64,000 nucleotides of DNA, from assembly GCA_028571685.1 (NCBI GenBank), contig CM053140.1, positions 62,812,201-62,876,200 of the forward strand, given 5' to 3'. Position numbers and translations under genes: made by a program. Source of the DNA: Heterohyrax brucei (taxonomy: Eukaryota; Chordata; Mammalia; Hyracoidea; Procaviidae). The notes under the pieces were generated by a model. The model searched no databases and was not told where the DNA came from. It saw nothing but the letters and a program-made list of their open reading frames with translations. Shown here piece after piece: positions 34,500 through 45,500 of the stretch (positions within the stretch are counted from its first letter, which is position 1; each line of letters opens with the position of its first letter).

Positions 34500-34865
34500 G
34501 CTGTCATACTTCTTGTTGCCTCCAGAACAGTGTTCAAACTCAGCTTGATATTCCCTCCCTGATCTGGCTTCTTGTCTATTAACCTAGCCTGGTTTGCATG
34601 ATACTGAGCTCTGCCTGGGCAAGGATGTAAAATTCAGGCCTGGGTTCACAGCACTTTGGCATGGCTCACACATGTGTTGGTGAAAGTTGATTCAACTGAA
34701 TTTCTTGACCTAGCCCTCTACTTTCCTGCCCAGGGCCTTTGCATACAATGTTCCTTCTTCCATGCTCCTTGTCCACAGGCATTCTGAGCTAAGTAGCCCA
34801 CTGGCTAGGTCCCTGTCTGGAATCTTTGCAACCTACTTGCACCACCTGTGGAAGGTGTCAATAAT
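34500..34865 (+). repeat. L2-type LINE fragment
   Basis: L2-like words: ccctccctgatctggcttct, cctgcccagggcctttgcat, attctgagctaagtagccc. Confidence 0.5.
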
Positions 34866-36302
34866 TTTTTTTTTTTTTTGAAGGAAAGTAAGGTTGAGAA
34901 GACAGAAAAGAAGAGAATAGGAAGAATTCAACATTTTTTAGCTGACCAGGTCTGTAGAGACCTAGTGTCTTTTTTTATTTTTTAACCTCCAAGGAAGTGG
35001 GCCCAGAGGAAGGGGACTTGTCTGAGGCTTCCCACCAGGGAGACATGAGTTCCATGAGGGCAGGCAAGGCCAGAGTCTATCAAGTTCACCTGTCAAGTTC
35101 ACTGCTTACTCACCCTGCGCAGACCTTCCTGGTAGCCAGTGTTGCTGATCAGGGACAAAATCAGAACTAGAGCCCTGTGGCTTGACTCCTGTCAGGCTGT
35201 CAAAGGTTCTTCATGCTGTGGTATGGAGTCATTGCCCTGCTCCCTGGCCTCCCTTCTGTAATGTTTCTTCTCCGTTTCCACTCACTATTTTCTGGTGATG
35301 TTGTCAGTCATCTGACTATGCTTCCATTTCCAGGATAGTCTGTCCAGGGGCCACCTAGTTATAGCTTCCCATCTCTGATTGGGCCAGGGAGTGTGCATGT
35401 AATTTAAAGAGGGCCAATCACTGTCCTTTCCAGAGATAGGTGTACTGAGAATGGAGAAACCAGTTCTCCCTTCCTGGCGTTTCTAAGCTGCCTCAGTCCT
35501 GTTCTCTGCCCAGAAGAGACAATCAAGGGATGAGAGGAGAACAAAGAGGGTAGTCCTGGTAAAGCTGAATCCTAGGTTTTAGTCCAGTGGATGCCCTGGT
35601 TCCGTCAGTTCTTCCTTTAATCCTGTGATTAATGTCCATATTAATATTATTCCCAGATATTTGCACCAATGCATTTCTTTTCTTTTTTTTTTTTGCTTAT
35701 GCTAGCTTGTTGCTGGCAATGGAGGACCCTTATCAATACTATGGTCAATTTTAAAAAATTACAGCAGCTTCCTAAGGAGGCTGAGCACTGTTTACAGAGA
35801 AGGATACCCTTTTGTTCTGGAGAGAAGCAGCATGTGGCCTTTGGCCGAGGAGGGCCTGCTGTGGTATTTGGGGCTGGCAATGGAAAGAGCTGGATCACTC
35901 CACTTAACAGGGAGAAGAACTGAGAGCTTGAAGGTAAGAAGAGAAGGATGAGAGGAGTAAAGGGAAAGAGGAGATAGGAGCCTGCACTATGGCCCAAAGC
36001 CAGGGACTCTGCAGTGAAGGGGACTGGCAAGTATGGAGAGACTTTCAAGAGCCAAGAGGCTGAACAGTCAAATCTAAAGTCTGTGCTTCAAAGTCGAACT
36101 CTTCTTTGGCAAGGTATTGCTGTCTCCTTTTTCAACAGGCCTTTCACATTGAAACTGAGAGAACAATTTATGAGGAAATCTAGAAGGACATCACTTTTGG
36201 GTGACTGAGGGATTGTGCTTGCATAGATTAGGGGAGGAGCATTGGATCAATTGTACTTAGATCTCACAGTGCGTGTACATAGGTTTTTCCAATCTAAAAA
36301 CA

Positions 36303-36372
36303 ATTGTTAGTTGCTATGGTCTGGTTGGTTCTGACTCATAGTAACTTCATGTATGACAAAGAAATGTTGCCA
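36303..36372 (-). repeat. RTE 3'-end scrap
   Basis: gttagttgctatggtctggt, ttctgactcatagtaactt match the RTE 3' end in reverse; only about 70 bp remains. Confidence 0.55.
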
Positions 36373-36567
36373 GTCATTCGCCAATAAAAAGTTGGTATTG
36401 ACTCAATGGCAATGGATAATAACAATGAACTTGCATTATTATTTTTTAATAAAAATGATACAAGCTCCTTAAGGCAAAACTGGAACGTGGAAAATGCTTA
36501 TTCAGCTTAAATGTTGCCACTTGGGCACAGCATGTGGGTACGGTAGCCCCATATGGATGGATTGAAA

Positions 36568-36750
36568 AGGAGTCCTGGTGCCCAGTGGTTAAGTACCTGG
36601 TTGTTAACCGCAAGGAAGCTGGGAGGTTCAAACTCACCTGCTGTCAGTGAAGAGATGTGAAGGATTTACAGCCTTGGAAACCTTATGGGGCTATTTGACT
36701 GCTGCAAGTCAGAATCCATTCAATGGTAATGGATTTGTTTTGTTTTTAAA
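36568..36750 (+). repeat. AfroSINE-type SINE
   Basis: Head agtcctggtgcccagtggtt, gaggttcaaactcacctgct; tail ctgcaagtcagaatccattc then tttgttttgttttt. Confidence 0.8.
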
Positions 36751-37096
36751 TGAATGTACTAGGACATTTCTCTTTCTGAGGGCAGTGAGATCTTCTATCC
36801 CCTAGGGAACTCCAGGCATGGCACAATTCCCTCACCTGCACAGAGGAATTTAAGAAACTTTTTCCAGAGACTAATCTATTTTTTGGTGTTCCCACCACCC
36901 TGGGAGAAACCAAGGCTTAAGATAAACTGGGATAAAGTCAGAAATGTCCAAGGTCACAAAAAAGCAAGTGGCAGAGTCTAATTCCAGCTTGGGGTCAATA
37001 AATGGGCCTGGTATGGGTGGCCATTCTGTATTACGAGTCAGCTTTGTCCCCCCCAATTCGTCTCCAGTCCAAAGCTTTTGTGGGTCCCCAGGGTCT

Positions 37097-37276
37097 AGCA
37101 CCCACCCGTTGCCCTGAGTCGATTCTGACTCATAGCAAGCCTTATAGGGGTTTTCAAGGCTGTGCTGTTTATAGAGAAGACTGCTACCTCTTCTCCTGTG
37201 GAGGGACTGGTGGATTCAAGCCACCAACTTTTTGGTTAGCAGCCAAGCACTTAACCACTGCGATACCAGGGCTCTT
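37097..37276 (-). repeat. AfroSINE-type SINE
   Basis: Reverse: ccctgagtcgattctgactc, gtggattcaagccaccaact, cttaaccactgcgataccag. It ends 270 bp from the FAM229A poly(A) signals. Confidence 0.85.
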
Positions 37277-37545
37277 GCGTCCAGTGCAATACCGAAGATT
37301 TCACTGAAACAGATATTGGAGGGGGAGAGGATGAAGGCGGATGGTGGGAAAAGGCTTTGACAAATGGGGAGAGTGCAGGGTGCGGGACAAGAGGAAGGCG
37401 GACCTAGAAGGGCCCCGGGCTGCGTCCTGGCAAAGGGGTTGTAGGGAGGAAGGTGTCACTGGGTGGGTCCGGGCAGCCGGCGGCCCGATGTGACAGACAG
37501 ACACACACTGCCAGCCCGAAGTGGAAAGAACAGTTTATGCTGTGC

Positions 37546-37574
37546 TTTATTAAAATGTGCATCATTCTTTTATT
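37546..37574 (-). promoter_or_regulatory. FAM229A: FAM229A poly(A) signals, duplicated
   Basis: Two minus-strand AATAAA hexamers (37546-37551 and 37569-37574), each followed on the plus strand by the same ttaaaatgtgcatca-like words, so the block looks tandemly duplicated. They lie 110-140 nt past the stop. Confidence 0.65.
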
Positions 37575-37683
37575 TTAAAATGTGCATCACTGTCTCGTGC
37601 TCGGCGCGCGCGACCTCAGCGTGGTGGCCAGCAGAGGGCCTCGTCCTCTCCCGGCTCCCTGTGGAGTCCTGTGCTCCGCGCAC

Positions 37684-37786
37684 TCAGGTGGCGCGAGCCC
37701 GGGGACTCCCGCCCATGGCCAGGTAGACGTCGATGGGCACGTGCAGCAGCGTCAGGCAGTGGCAACCGGGGCAGCGTCGAAGCGGC
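37684..37786 (-). CDS. FAM229A: FAM229A last coding exon
   Basis: Begins one base into a codon after a ctccccag acceptor and encodes PLRRCPGCHCLTLLHVPID to the stop tga at 37684-37686. Confidence 0.9.
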
Positions 37787-38153
37787 CTGGGGAGGGCGGG
37801 AAGGGGGTTGCTGATTCGGGGAAGTACACCTGGGATACCGTGAGGTTCAGGCGTGGGTGTGGGGGCAGTACTAGGGGGCCTCACGGATAGAGAGTGGGAA
37901 GGGGATGTGGCGTGGAGCGCCTGGGCGAGACTGGGACCCAGGCGCTCCAGGCATAGGCCACAGTCTGCCGGGCTCCGCCACCTGGCAGCCAGGAGGGGTC
38001 CGCGGAGGGCGGGTGTTGTGCTCACCTCACCGGGTTGTGCTCTGTCGCTACCGGCTCCGGGCTGTCCTGGGACTCGGGAACGGCAGCCAGGCCAGAGGAG
38101 TCTCCAGCCTCAATGGGGAATCTCCGACCTTGGGGGGGATCTTGGGAGCTCAT
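37684..38153 (-). CDS. FAM229A: FAM229A, family with sequence similarity 229 member A
   Basis: Small conserved protein of unknown function, paralogue of FAM229B. CDS is 38026-38153 joined to 37684-37786, giving 76 residues (FAM229B has about 80). Two family signatures are visible: RRFPIEAGDSSG near residue 10 and RRCPGCHCLTLLHVPIDVYL from residue 46, ending MGGSPRARAT. The intron 37787-38025 starts at gtgagc after a second, overlapping gtgag; only the downstream donor keeps frame. The start chosen is MSSQDPPQG, by analogy with FAM229B. A longer form is possible: an acceptor at 38173-38175 and a donor at 38253 would join an upstream exon whose frame is open back to an ATG at 38658-38660. No membrane segment or signal peptide is seen. 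It is divergent from TSSK3, so shared testis expression is plausible but not shown here. Confidence 0.88.
38026..38153 (-). CDS. FAM229A: FAM229A first coding exon (short form)
   Basis: Encodes MSSQDPPQGRRFPIEAGDSS through EHNPV. The exon probably begins at 38172 after ggcgcag. The donor at 38025 keeps frame into the last exon. Confidence 0.85.
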
Positions 38154-38253
38154 GTCCAGGACCCGTGGCGCTCTGCGCCGGGAGTGGCGGTCAGGCCGCT
38201 CCCGGGCCGCGGGGTGCTCCCTCCCCGTGCCCGCTCCCTGGGTCGTCGCTCAC

Positions 38254-38660
38254 CTGCCGGAGGCCGAGGCCGGTCCCAGGCTGGTCCCAGGCTGGAAGCA
38301 GCTGCCCGAGCCCTGGCCACGGGAGGACGCCCCGGTCCAGGCGGAGCCGGGCAGTTGTCTGCAGCGCGTCAGGGCTCGGGCGTCGAAGGGGAGGGCTGCA
38401 TTGTGACCCGGGCAGTGGCGCGCTGACCTCACAGAGCCCGTTCTTCTCACAGAAGAAACCCTGACGCTCTGGCAACCCTGGCACTTGGCACGGGCGGGAG
38501 CCTGGTAGCTGGAGGGCTCTTGGCCTGATGGAGAAGGCGGAGGCCAAGGAGACCCGCAGCGATGTGGTATCCACTCGGAGGAGCGGGCATTCCCGGCTCT
38601 ACGCAGACATCCCATGCCCAAGGCGGGGCTGCGACTCACTGCCCCGAACGGGGAGGCCAT
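38254..38660 (-). other. FAM229A: Possible FAM229A upstream exon, 5' UTR or N-terminal extension
   Basis: A donor (cag followed by gtgagc) at 38254/38253 ends an upstream exon. One frame is open from an ATG at 38658-38660 to the donor and would continue in frame into MSSQ, giving about 218 residues. The sequence is Ser/Arg/Pro-rich and CpG-rich, so it may simply be 5' UTR. The intron between would be only 81 bp. Confidence 0.4.
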
Positions 38661-38846
38661 GACTTAACCACTGCCGGGTCCAGTAGTGGTTGTGAGGGCT
38701 GGTAGGGGCACTGTTCATTTTAGCAAGGGTCATACAGTATTTACATCACAATTAAGCCGCAGTTTAAAAATGTCTGTCCCTCTCCCTCCCCACCACCCGC
38801 GGCTGTGTCCAGTCAGAGAATGTTCTAGCGCTGGGGGCTGCTACGG

Positions 38847-40477
<1,631 letters not shown>

Positions 40478-40501
40478 TAAAAGCAATGGCAAGTCCTCCC
40501 C

Positions 40502-40507
40502 AATAAA
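40502..40507 (+). promoter_or_regulatory. TSSK3: TSSK3 proximal poly(A) signal
   Basis: AATAAA 25 nt after the stop codon, implying a 3' UTR of only about 45-50 nt if used. A second AATAAA lies 300 nt further on. Confidence 0.7.
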
Positions 40508-40804
40508 GCAGGGGGAGAAAGCAAACCCAAAAACCCGCTTCTAAAATGGTGATATATGTTTGACACTTTACGTTTTCTTACCCTAAAACCTACCTACACC
40601 CTCCCTAGCCATATTTCTCTTTCCCTTTAAAGATCTTCTTAAAACCAAAGGGCCTCAGCCAGACTTCCCTTTTATCATGACTGTCAAGCGATTTTCATAC
40701 AGGTGTTTAACACTGAGACCCCAGAAGCACACACATGTGGGGAGGAGAGGGGGCAAATGAGCAACAGCAACTGGAACCACACCATGGCTGGAAATTCCTT
40801 TCCA

Positions 40805-40810
40805 AATAAA
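40805..40810 (+). promoter_or_regulatory. TSSK3: TSSK3 possible distal poly(A) signal
   Basis: Second AATAAA on the same strand, in sequence resembling the first site (each is followed by gcag). It may define a longer transcript ending near 40830. Confidence 0.45.
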
Positions 40811-41049
40811 GCAGAAGTGCTGGGAATGCAGACATGGCTTCTTGACTCCTTGTCTTGGTGAGAGGCCTGTGGGGGTATGGTCCTCTCCTCATCCCCAAAC
40901 CCAAGCTGAGTCTGGGATGAGGACAAGGGATTTCCTCAGGACCCAGGTGGTTTCTTCTCCCTGCTCCCTGGCAGCTACCCACACAGTGTGCACATCCTGC
41001 CTGGCTCTGGTGTAGCTGCTGTAGGGCAAGGACAGAGCCCCAGACACCT

Positions 41050-42557
41050 TCCAGCTTCTGTTCAATCTCTTTAATGCTGTTAATGGCAAGTCTGTAAAAG
41101 GTTCAGGACAAAGTTGTTTTTTATAATTACAAAACTAACAGCTGTTAGAATTATTTTTTTTTCCTTTTTTTTGCCCCCAGCTAAAAAATACTCTGGGGAG
41201 ATGCATTATAATTTAAAATATATAATATTGCACAAACAACCAAAAGGTTAATGGAACGAAAGAGATAATTACAAAGAGAAAAGCCCCATCCCATCAAAAA
41301 AAGATTCCGCATGGTCTCCACCCCACCCTCAGTGAAGGTCAGAAGTGGAAGTGACCACCACTCCTCGGCATCCTGACCACGATCCCTTTCAATCATTGGT
41401 GCACACACCAGGTTATGTACAAGAATCACCAGAGCAGCATCATGAAGCACCAAGGTCTCCAGGGAGTCCTGCAGCCCCTTATTCCCCAAAGACAGGGGCC
41501 GCTCTACCAGAGCGGAGGGTAAAAGCCACACAGGCTGCCTCTGTCTTCAGAAGAAGGGCTTCTGCAGAAGGCTGATGAGTCTCAGCACATCCCTTCATGA
41601 AGCAGAAGGGCTGAGGTGGAAGTGTTGGCCTTCCAAGATTCGTGAGTACTCAGCTCTGATCACTGCTCTGCACTGCTGGTAGTAGGCTTATGTCCTAAGC
41701 TACAGGTGAATCGAGTTGGATAGCTGGTTGGACTAGGCATCCCAGCAGTCAACACACAGAAGTGCCTGAAGTGGCCTCCTCCCTTCTTGGAGAGAAGAAA
41801 TGCAAGAACCGACTGTTGCAGGTGGCACAGCTGGGCTAAGGACCTGGGTGCATGTGACATGAAGAAGCCCTGGGAAAGGCCTGGGGACATACCAAGGTTG
41901 GGCTGGATGAAAGGAAGGAGGTGGGTATTCAGGGTTTGGTCTTTAGATTCTGATCCACAAGGAACCTCTCCAGGAATAGAAAAGGCTGGGTTGAGGAAGA
42001 GATTCCGAACAGGAAAATTTCCCAGAGATGAATGCCTCTCACTCACTGGGATGAGAACCAAAACACGCTCTCCAACCCTTTCTAACCAAGGGCAGGTGGC
42101 ATGGTCTTCCTTGACTACTCCTGGATGGACAGAGTGTGGCTTACTGTCTTGGTTTATTCCAAGAGACTGGTGGGTTAGCTTCTGTCTGCACAGGTAGAAG
42201 GGCTACAGCTATCTCCTGGGATTTCCCCAGCAAGAGTTCCTGGGAACAGTGAGTGTTCAGCAGAGAAATGTAGACTCTTCTGTGAGAGGGGTAGGTCTCC
42301 TTCCCCTTAGGTCACCTTATGATTGGCATAAATCAGAGTTCTTGGCTTGGATGTAGACAGTCCCTTCCCAGGTGTGGGCAGAGATCCCCTCTAGGTGTCA
42401 AAAGCCAGCAGGAGCAACCCAGATTCTGTACCCAGAGCTCTGGCTGACAGAAGCCATTTGGGGGACAGTCTCAGTCAGTGTCTTCCAGGGCCAGGCTGAG
42501 GCGCGTGAAGGAGGTGAGTGGTACTGTGGGTGAGACAGCTGCTAGCTCTGGCTCCCC
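41050..42557 (-). other. BSDC1: BSDC1 3' untranslated region
   Basis: About 1.5 kb of repeat-poor sequence between the stop at 42558-42560 and the inferred poly(A) site. Its lack of SINEs, against their density elsewhere, supports it being exonic. Confidence 0.65.
41070..41075 (-). promoter_or_regulatory. BSDC1: BSDC1 poly(A) signal (ATTAAA)
   Basis: Minus-strand ATTAAA about 1.5 kb after the BSDC1 stop, with cleavage expected near 41050. No canonical AATAAA is nearer, so the call rests on position. Confidence 0.55.
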
Positions 42558-42590
42558 TCATTCCCAGTCCTCCCACTCCACATCTTCCAG
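42558..42590 (-). CDS. BSDC1: BSDC1 last exon, coding part
   Basis: Ten codons, LEDVEWEDWE, and tga after a ccatttgcag acceptor. Confidence 0.92.
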   Translation of the reverse strand: MEDVEWEDWE

Positions 42591-45500
42591 CTGCAAATGG
42601 GAGGGGATAATGGGGAACACAAACACATATTTAGTCTTTTGAGTCAAACTCATACCCACTCCCCTTTGCTGAGCAGGGCTGCCTGTTTCCAAAAGCCCTG
42701 ACCCCTGGCCCTTCTAGAACACTGAACTACCAGTCTTAAGGGCTGCATGTGGGGAACAGAGCTCTGCCTGAGGGGTGAGTATGCCATTCTCATTTCAGGC
42801 TCCATACTAGACACTGCCTACAGAAAGCAAGTCAGTCCATATCTTAAGGAACATGTCTCACGCTGGGTGGGTTAAGTCCACAGCTCTAGAGACAGAAGCA
42901 AAGGTGGCACTGGGCTCACAGAGCCTTCAATTCTCTAACCCCAGTACTGACACTGAGCTGGTGCCTCCCCAGGGAACTTTCTCTTGCCCTGTTGTTAGAT
43001 GATCCCTAGGATGGATGCTACGTCACAGAATGATTCTGCTTGGGTATAATGTTTATCAGGTTCTATAAAGGGCTGCAAAGATATTAAATACCAGCAAGAC
43101 CTCACTGTATGGTAGGGAGCCACTGGCCTTCCCTGCCCTGGGTACTGTGAAGTCACAGGTATAAAACACTTTTGGTTAGATCACTACGTCACCTCAGGCT
43201 TCAGTTGCCTAATATGAAAACTAAGGCCCTTAAGTCTCTCTAATCCGTCTACCACCACTTTAGAATTAACTTGACAGTAGGCTTGGCCAGGACCGCTAGG
43301 GTCACCATGAGTCAGATCCGACTCAACAGCACTTGGCTGGCTTGGCTGACGGTAGGAACCATGTGGTTTTCGTCTGACAGTAGAAGGAAGAGTGACTTCA
43401 ATCAGGTGTCTGGAGTGGAGCCTCAGTCCTGTCACTTACTCACTGTCTGAGTTTTGGACTGTCCAGACTCTCATTCAGAATGACCCAATCCTGATTCTGG
43501 GTGGTAATGAAGTACAAGAGTAAAAATAAGCCCTCTCTGAAATAGTAAGAGGGAATGGGTTTTGTGGTGTTTTCTGCTAATGTCTACTGATCTTTACCAT
43601 GTTCCAGGCAGCAGGCCTAGCATGTCTATGTGCATCACCTCACTGTAGCTTATAAATCAAATCTTAAAAATTATCAATCTTGTATTTTAGGTGGGGAAAC
43701 AGAAGCTCAGGTTATGTGACTTGCCTTAAATCACACTGGTCTTTTGTCTTGAAGACCAGGAATCTGCTTAGGCCCCACAGCTGGGGACCCTAAGTAAGAA
43801 GGCCTGGAGCAAAGGTTTGTCACCTGTATTTTTAAGTAGTTCCTTAAGTGATTTTGATGTAGAGCTAAGGAAAAAACTCTCCTATCCACGGACCCTGGAA
43901 TTGAGAAGAAGTAGAGCCTGCTGACAACTCTCTTGGGCCTGAGAAACCTCCGCTTCCTTCCTGAAGACTGGAAGCTCAGACAGAAGGCATCTGCCCTGAG
44001 GGGATAGTTAAGTTTGGTGGAGAGAGTTCTCAGACACTGGGATCCCTGGACCGGCTTACCTGTACCTAACCAGGCCCACTCACCTCACCGGAGGCATCTA
44101 CTTTGGAAAGTGCCATCTGCACTTCTTCTTCGGTCATATCCAAGTCAAAGTCCTTCTCCCAGTCCTCACTGATGTCTGTGCTTGAGCCTGGAACCACAAG
44201 TCAGAGTATGAAAGGAAGGAAGGGGTGAGCACAGTTATCAGAAGAGGCTGGGCCAAGAATGAGGCACTCTTTAAGAGGGCCTGACAGATAAGCATCAAAA
44301 ATCTTTCTTTGTATTTTATGCTTTCAGGTAAGTGGCTCAGTGTCCTCCTTTTTAGAAATTTGAGGAAAAATCCTAGATTCAGGCAAAGATTTAACCAATA
44401 CGATGCTCACTGTAGTACCATAATAATGACGAGAACTTAAGAAACACCCTAAAAGTCTAATGATAGGGGATTACTAAAATAGTGTAGTCACATGATGGAA
44501 CATTATGTAGTTTTTAAAAGTTAAAATGTAGAATATTTACATACATGGTAAATGGTCTTAAACTAGCAGGTTACTAAACAGTAGAGAAAAACTTTGCCCA
44601 GAGACTCCCTGGGAGCCAGAGAAATCTAGAATGAACAGTCAACCTCCTCCCTCTCTACTTTTTCCATTCTTCCCACACTGAGCTTGCTATTCTTTGAACA
44701 CATCAGGTGTACATTCCCACCTCAGGGCCTTTGCATGGGCTGTTCCCAGTACCTGAAACTCACTTCCTCACTTACTGACACGGCTAACTTCCTCCCTTCC
44801 TTCCCAACTGTGCTCACATCTCACCATCTAAATGTGGCCTACCCTGAGCATCCTATTTTAAATTACAAACCATTCCCCTCTCAATTCACTTCACTCTATG
44901 CTACTGTATTTATCATTTTCTAACATATATATAATATATATATACATAATCAGACATTGTTTACTAATAGAGGAGACAAAATGTAAGCTCTACAAGGGGC
45001 AGAAAACTTTTATTTTCTGATGTATTCTAAGTACTTAGAACACACAGTTGGCAGACAACAGATATCCATTGACCTTTTCTTTAAACCAGGGGTAGGCAAA
45101 CAATAACCAGTGAGCCAAATCCAGCCTGGAATCTGTCTTCATAAACAGAAGTTTTTGGAACCCAGGCATGTCCATGTGTTTACATACTATGGATGCTGCT
45201 TTGGTACAACAGAAGAGTAACTGACACAGAAACACTAGGCTTGCAAAGCCTATTTACTATCTGCCTTTTACAGGAAAAGTTTCCAATCCCTACTCTGATT
45301 CTGATGACTGCTAAAGTTTGACATGATTGTTCTAGGTATTCATATTTGAACATGACTTCTTATAGGCAAGATTATACATGCATGATATTATACTACGAAG
45401 CAAACTAACTAAAAAAACCTCTCAGTATTGGCAATATGATTCCATTGTAAAAATGCACTCACAGACGTATGTACATACACAGAAAACATGAGCAAGATGC

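Larger units (their letters stand above)
29790..37530. other. Intergenic interval upstream of FAM229A 3' end
   Basis: Holds a long L2 fragment (30.8-31.9 kb), SINEs, the CRE/X-box cluster (33.5 kb), the duplicated CA-repeat unit (33.8-34.06 kb), MIR and L2 pieces and an RTE 3' scrap. No coding exon is supported. The stretch 35.0-36.25 kb shows nothing I can name beyond poly-T tracts. Confidence 0.65.
37440..38660. promoter_or_regulatory. CpG-rich region over FAM229A and upstream
   Basis: CpG-dense sequence spanning both FAM229A coding exons and extending toward TSSK3. It probably contains the FAM229A promoter and may serve the divergent TSSK3 as well. Confidence 0.6.
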
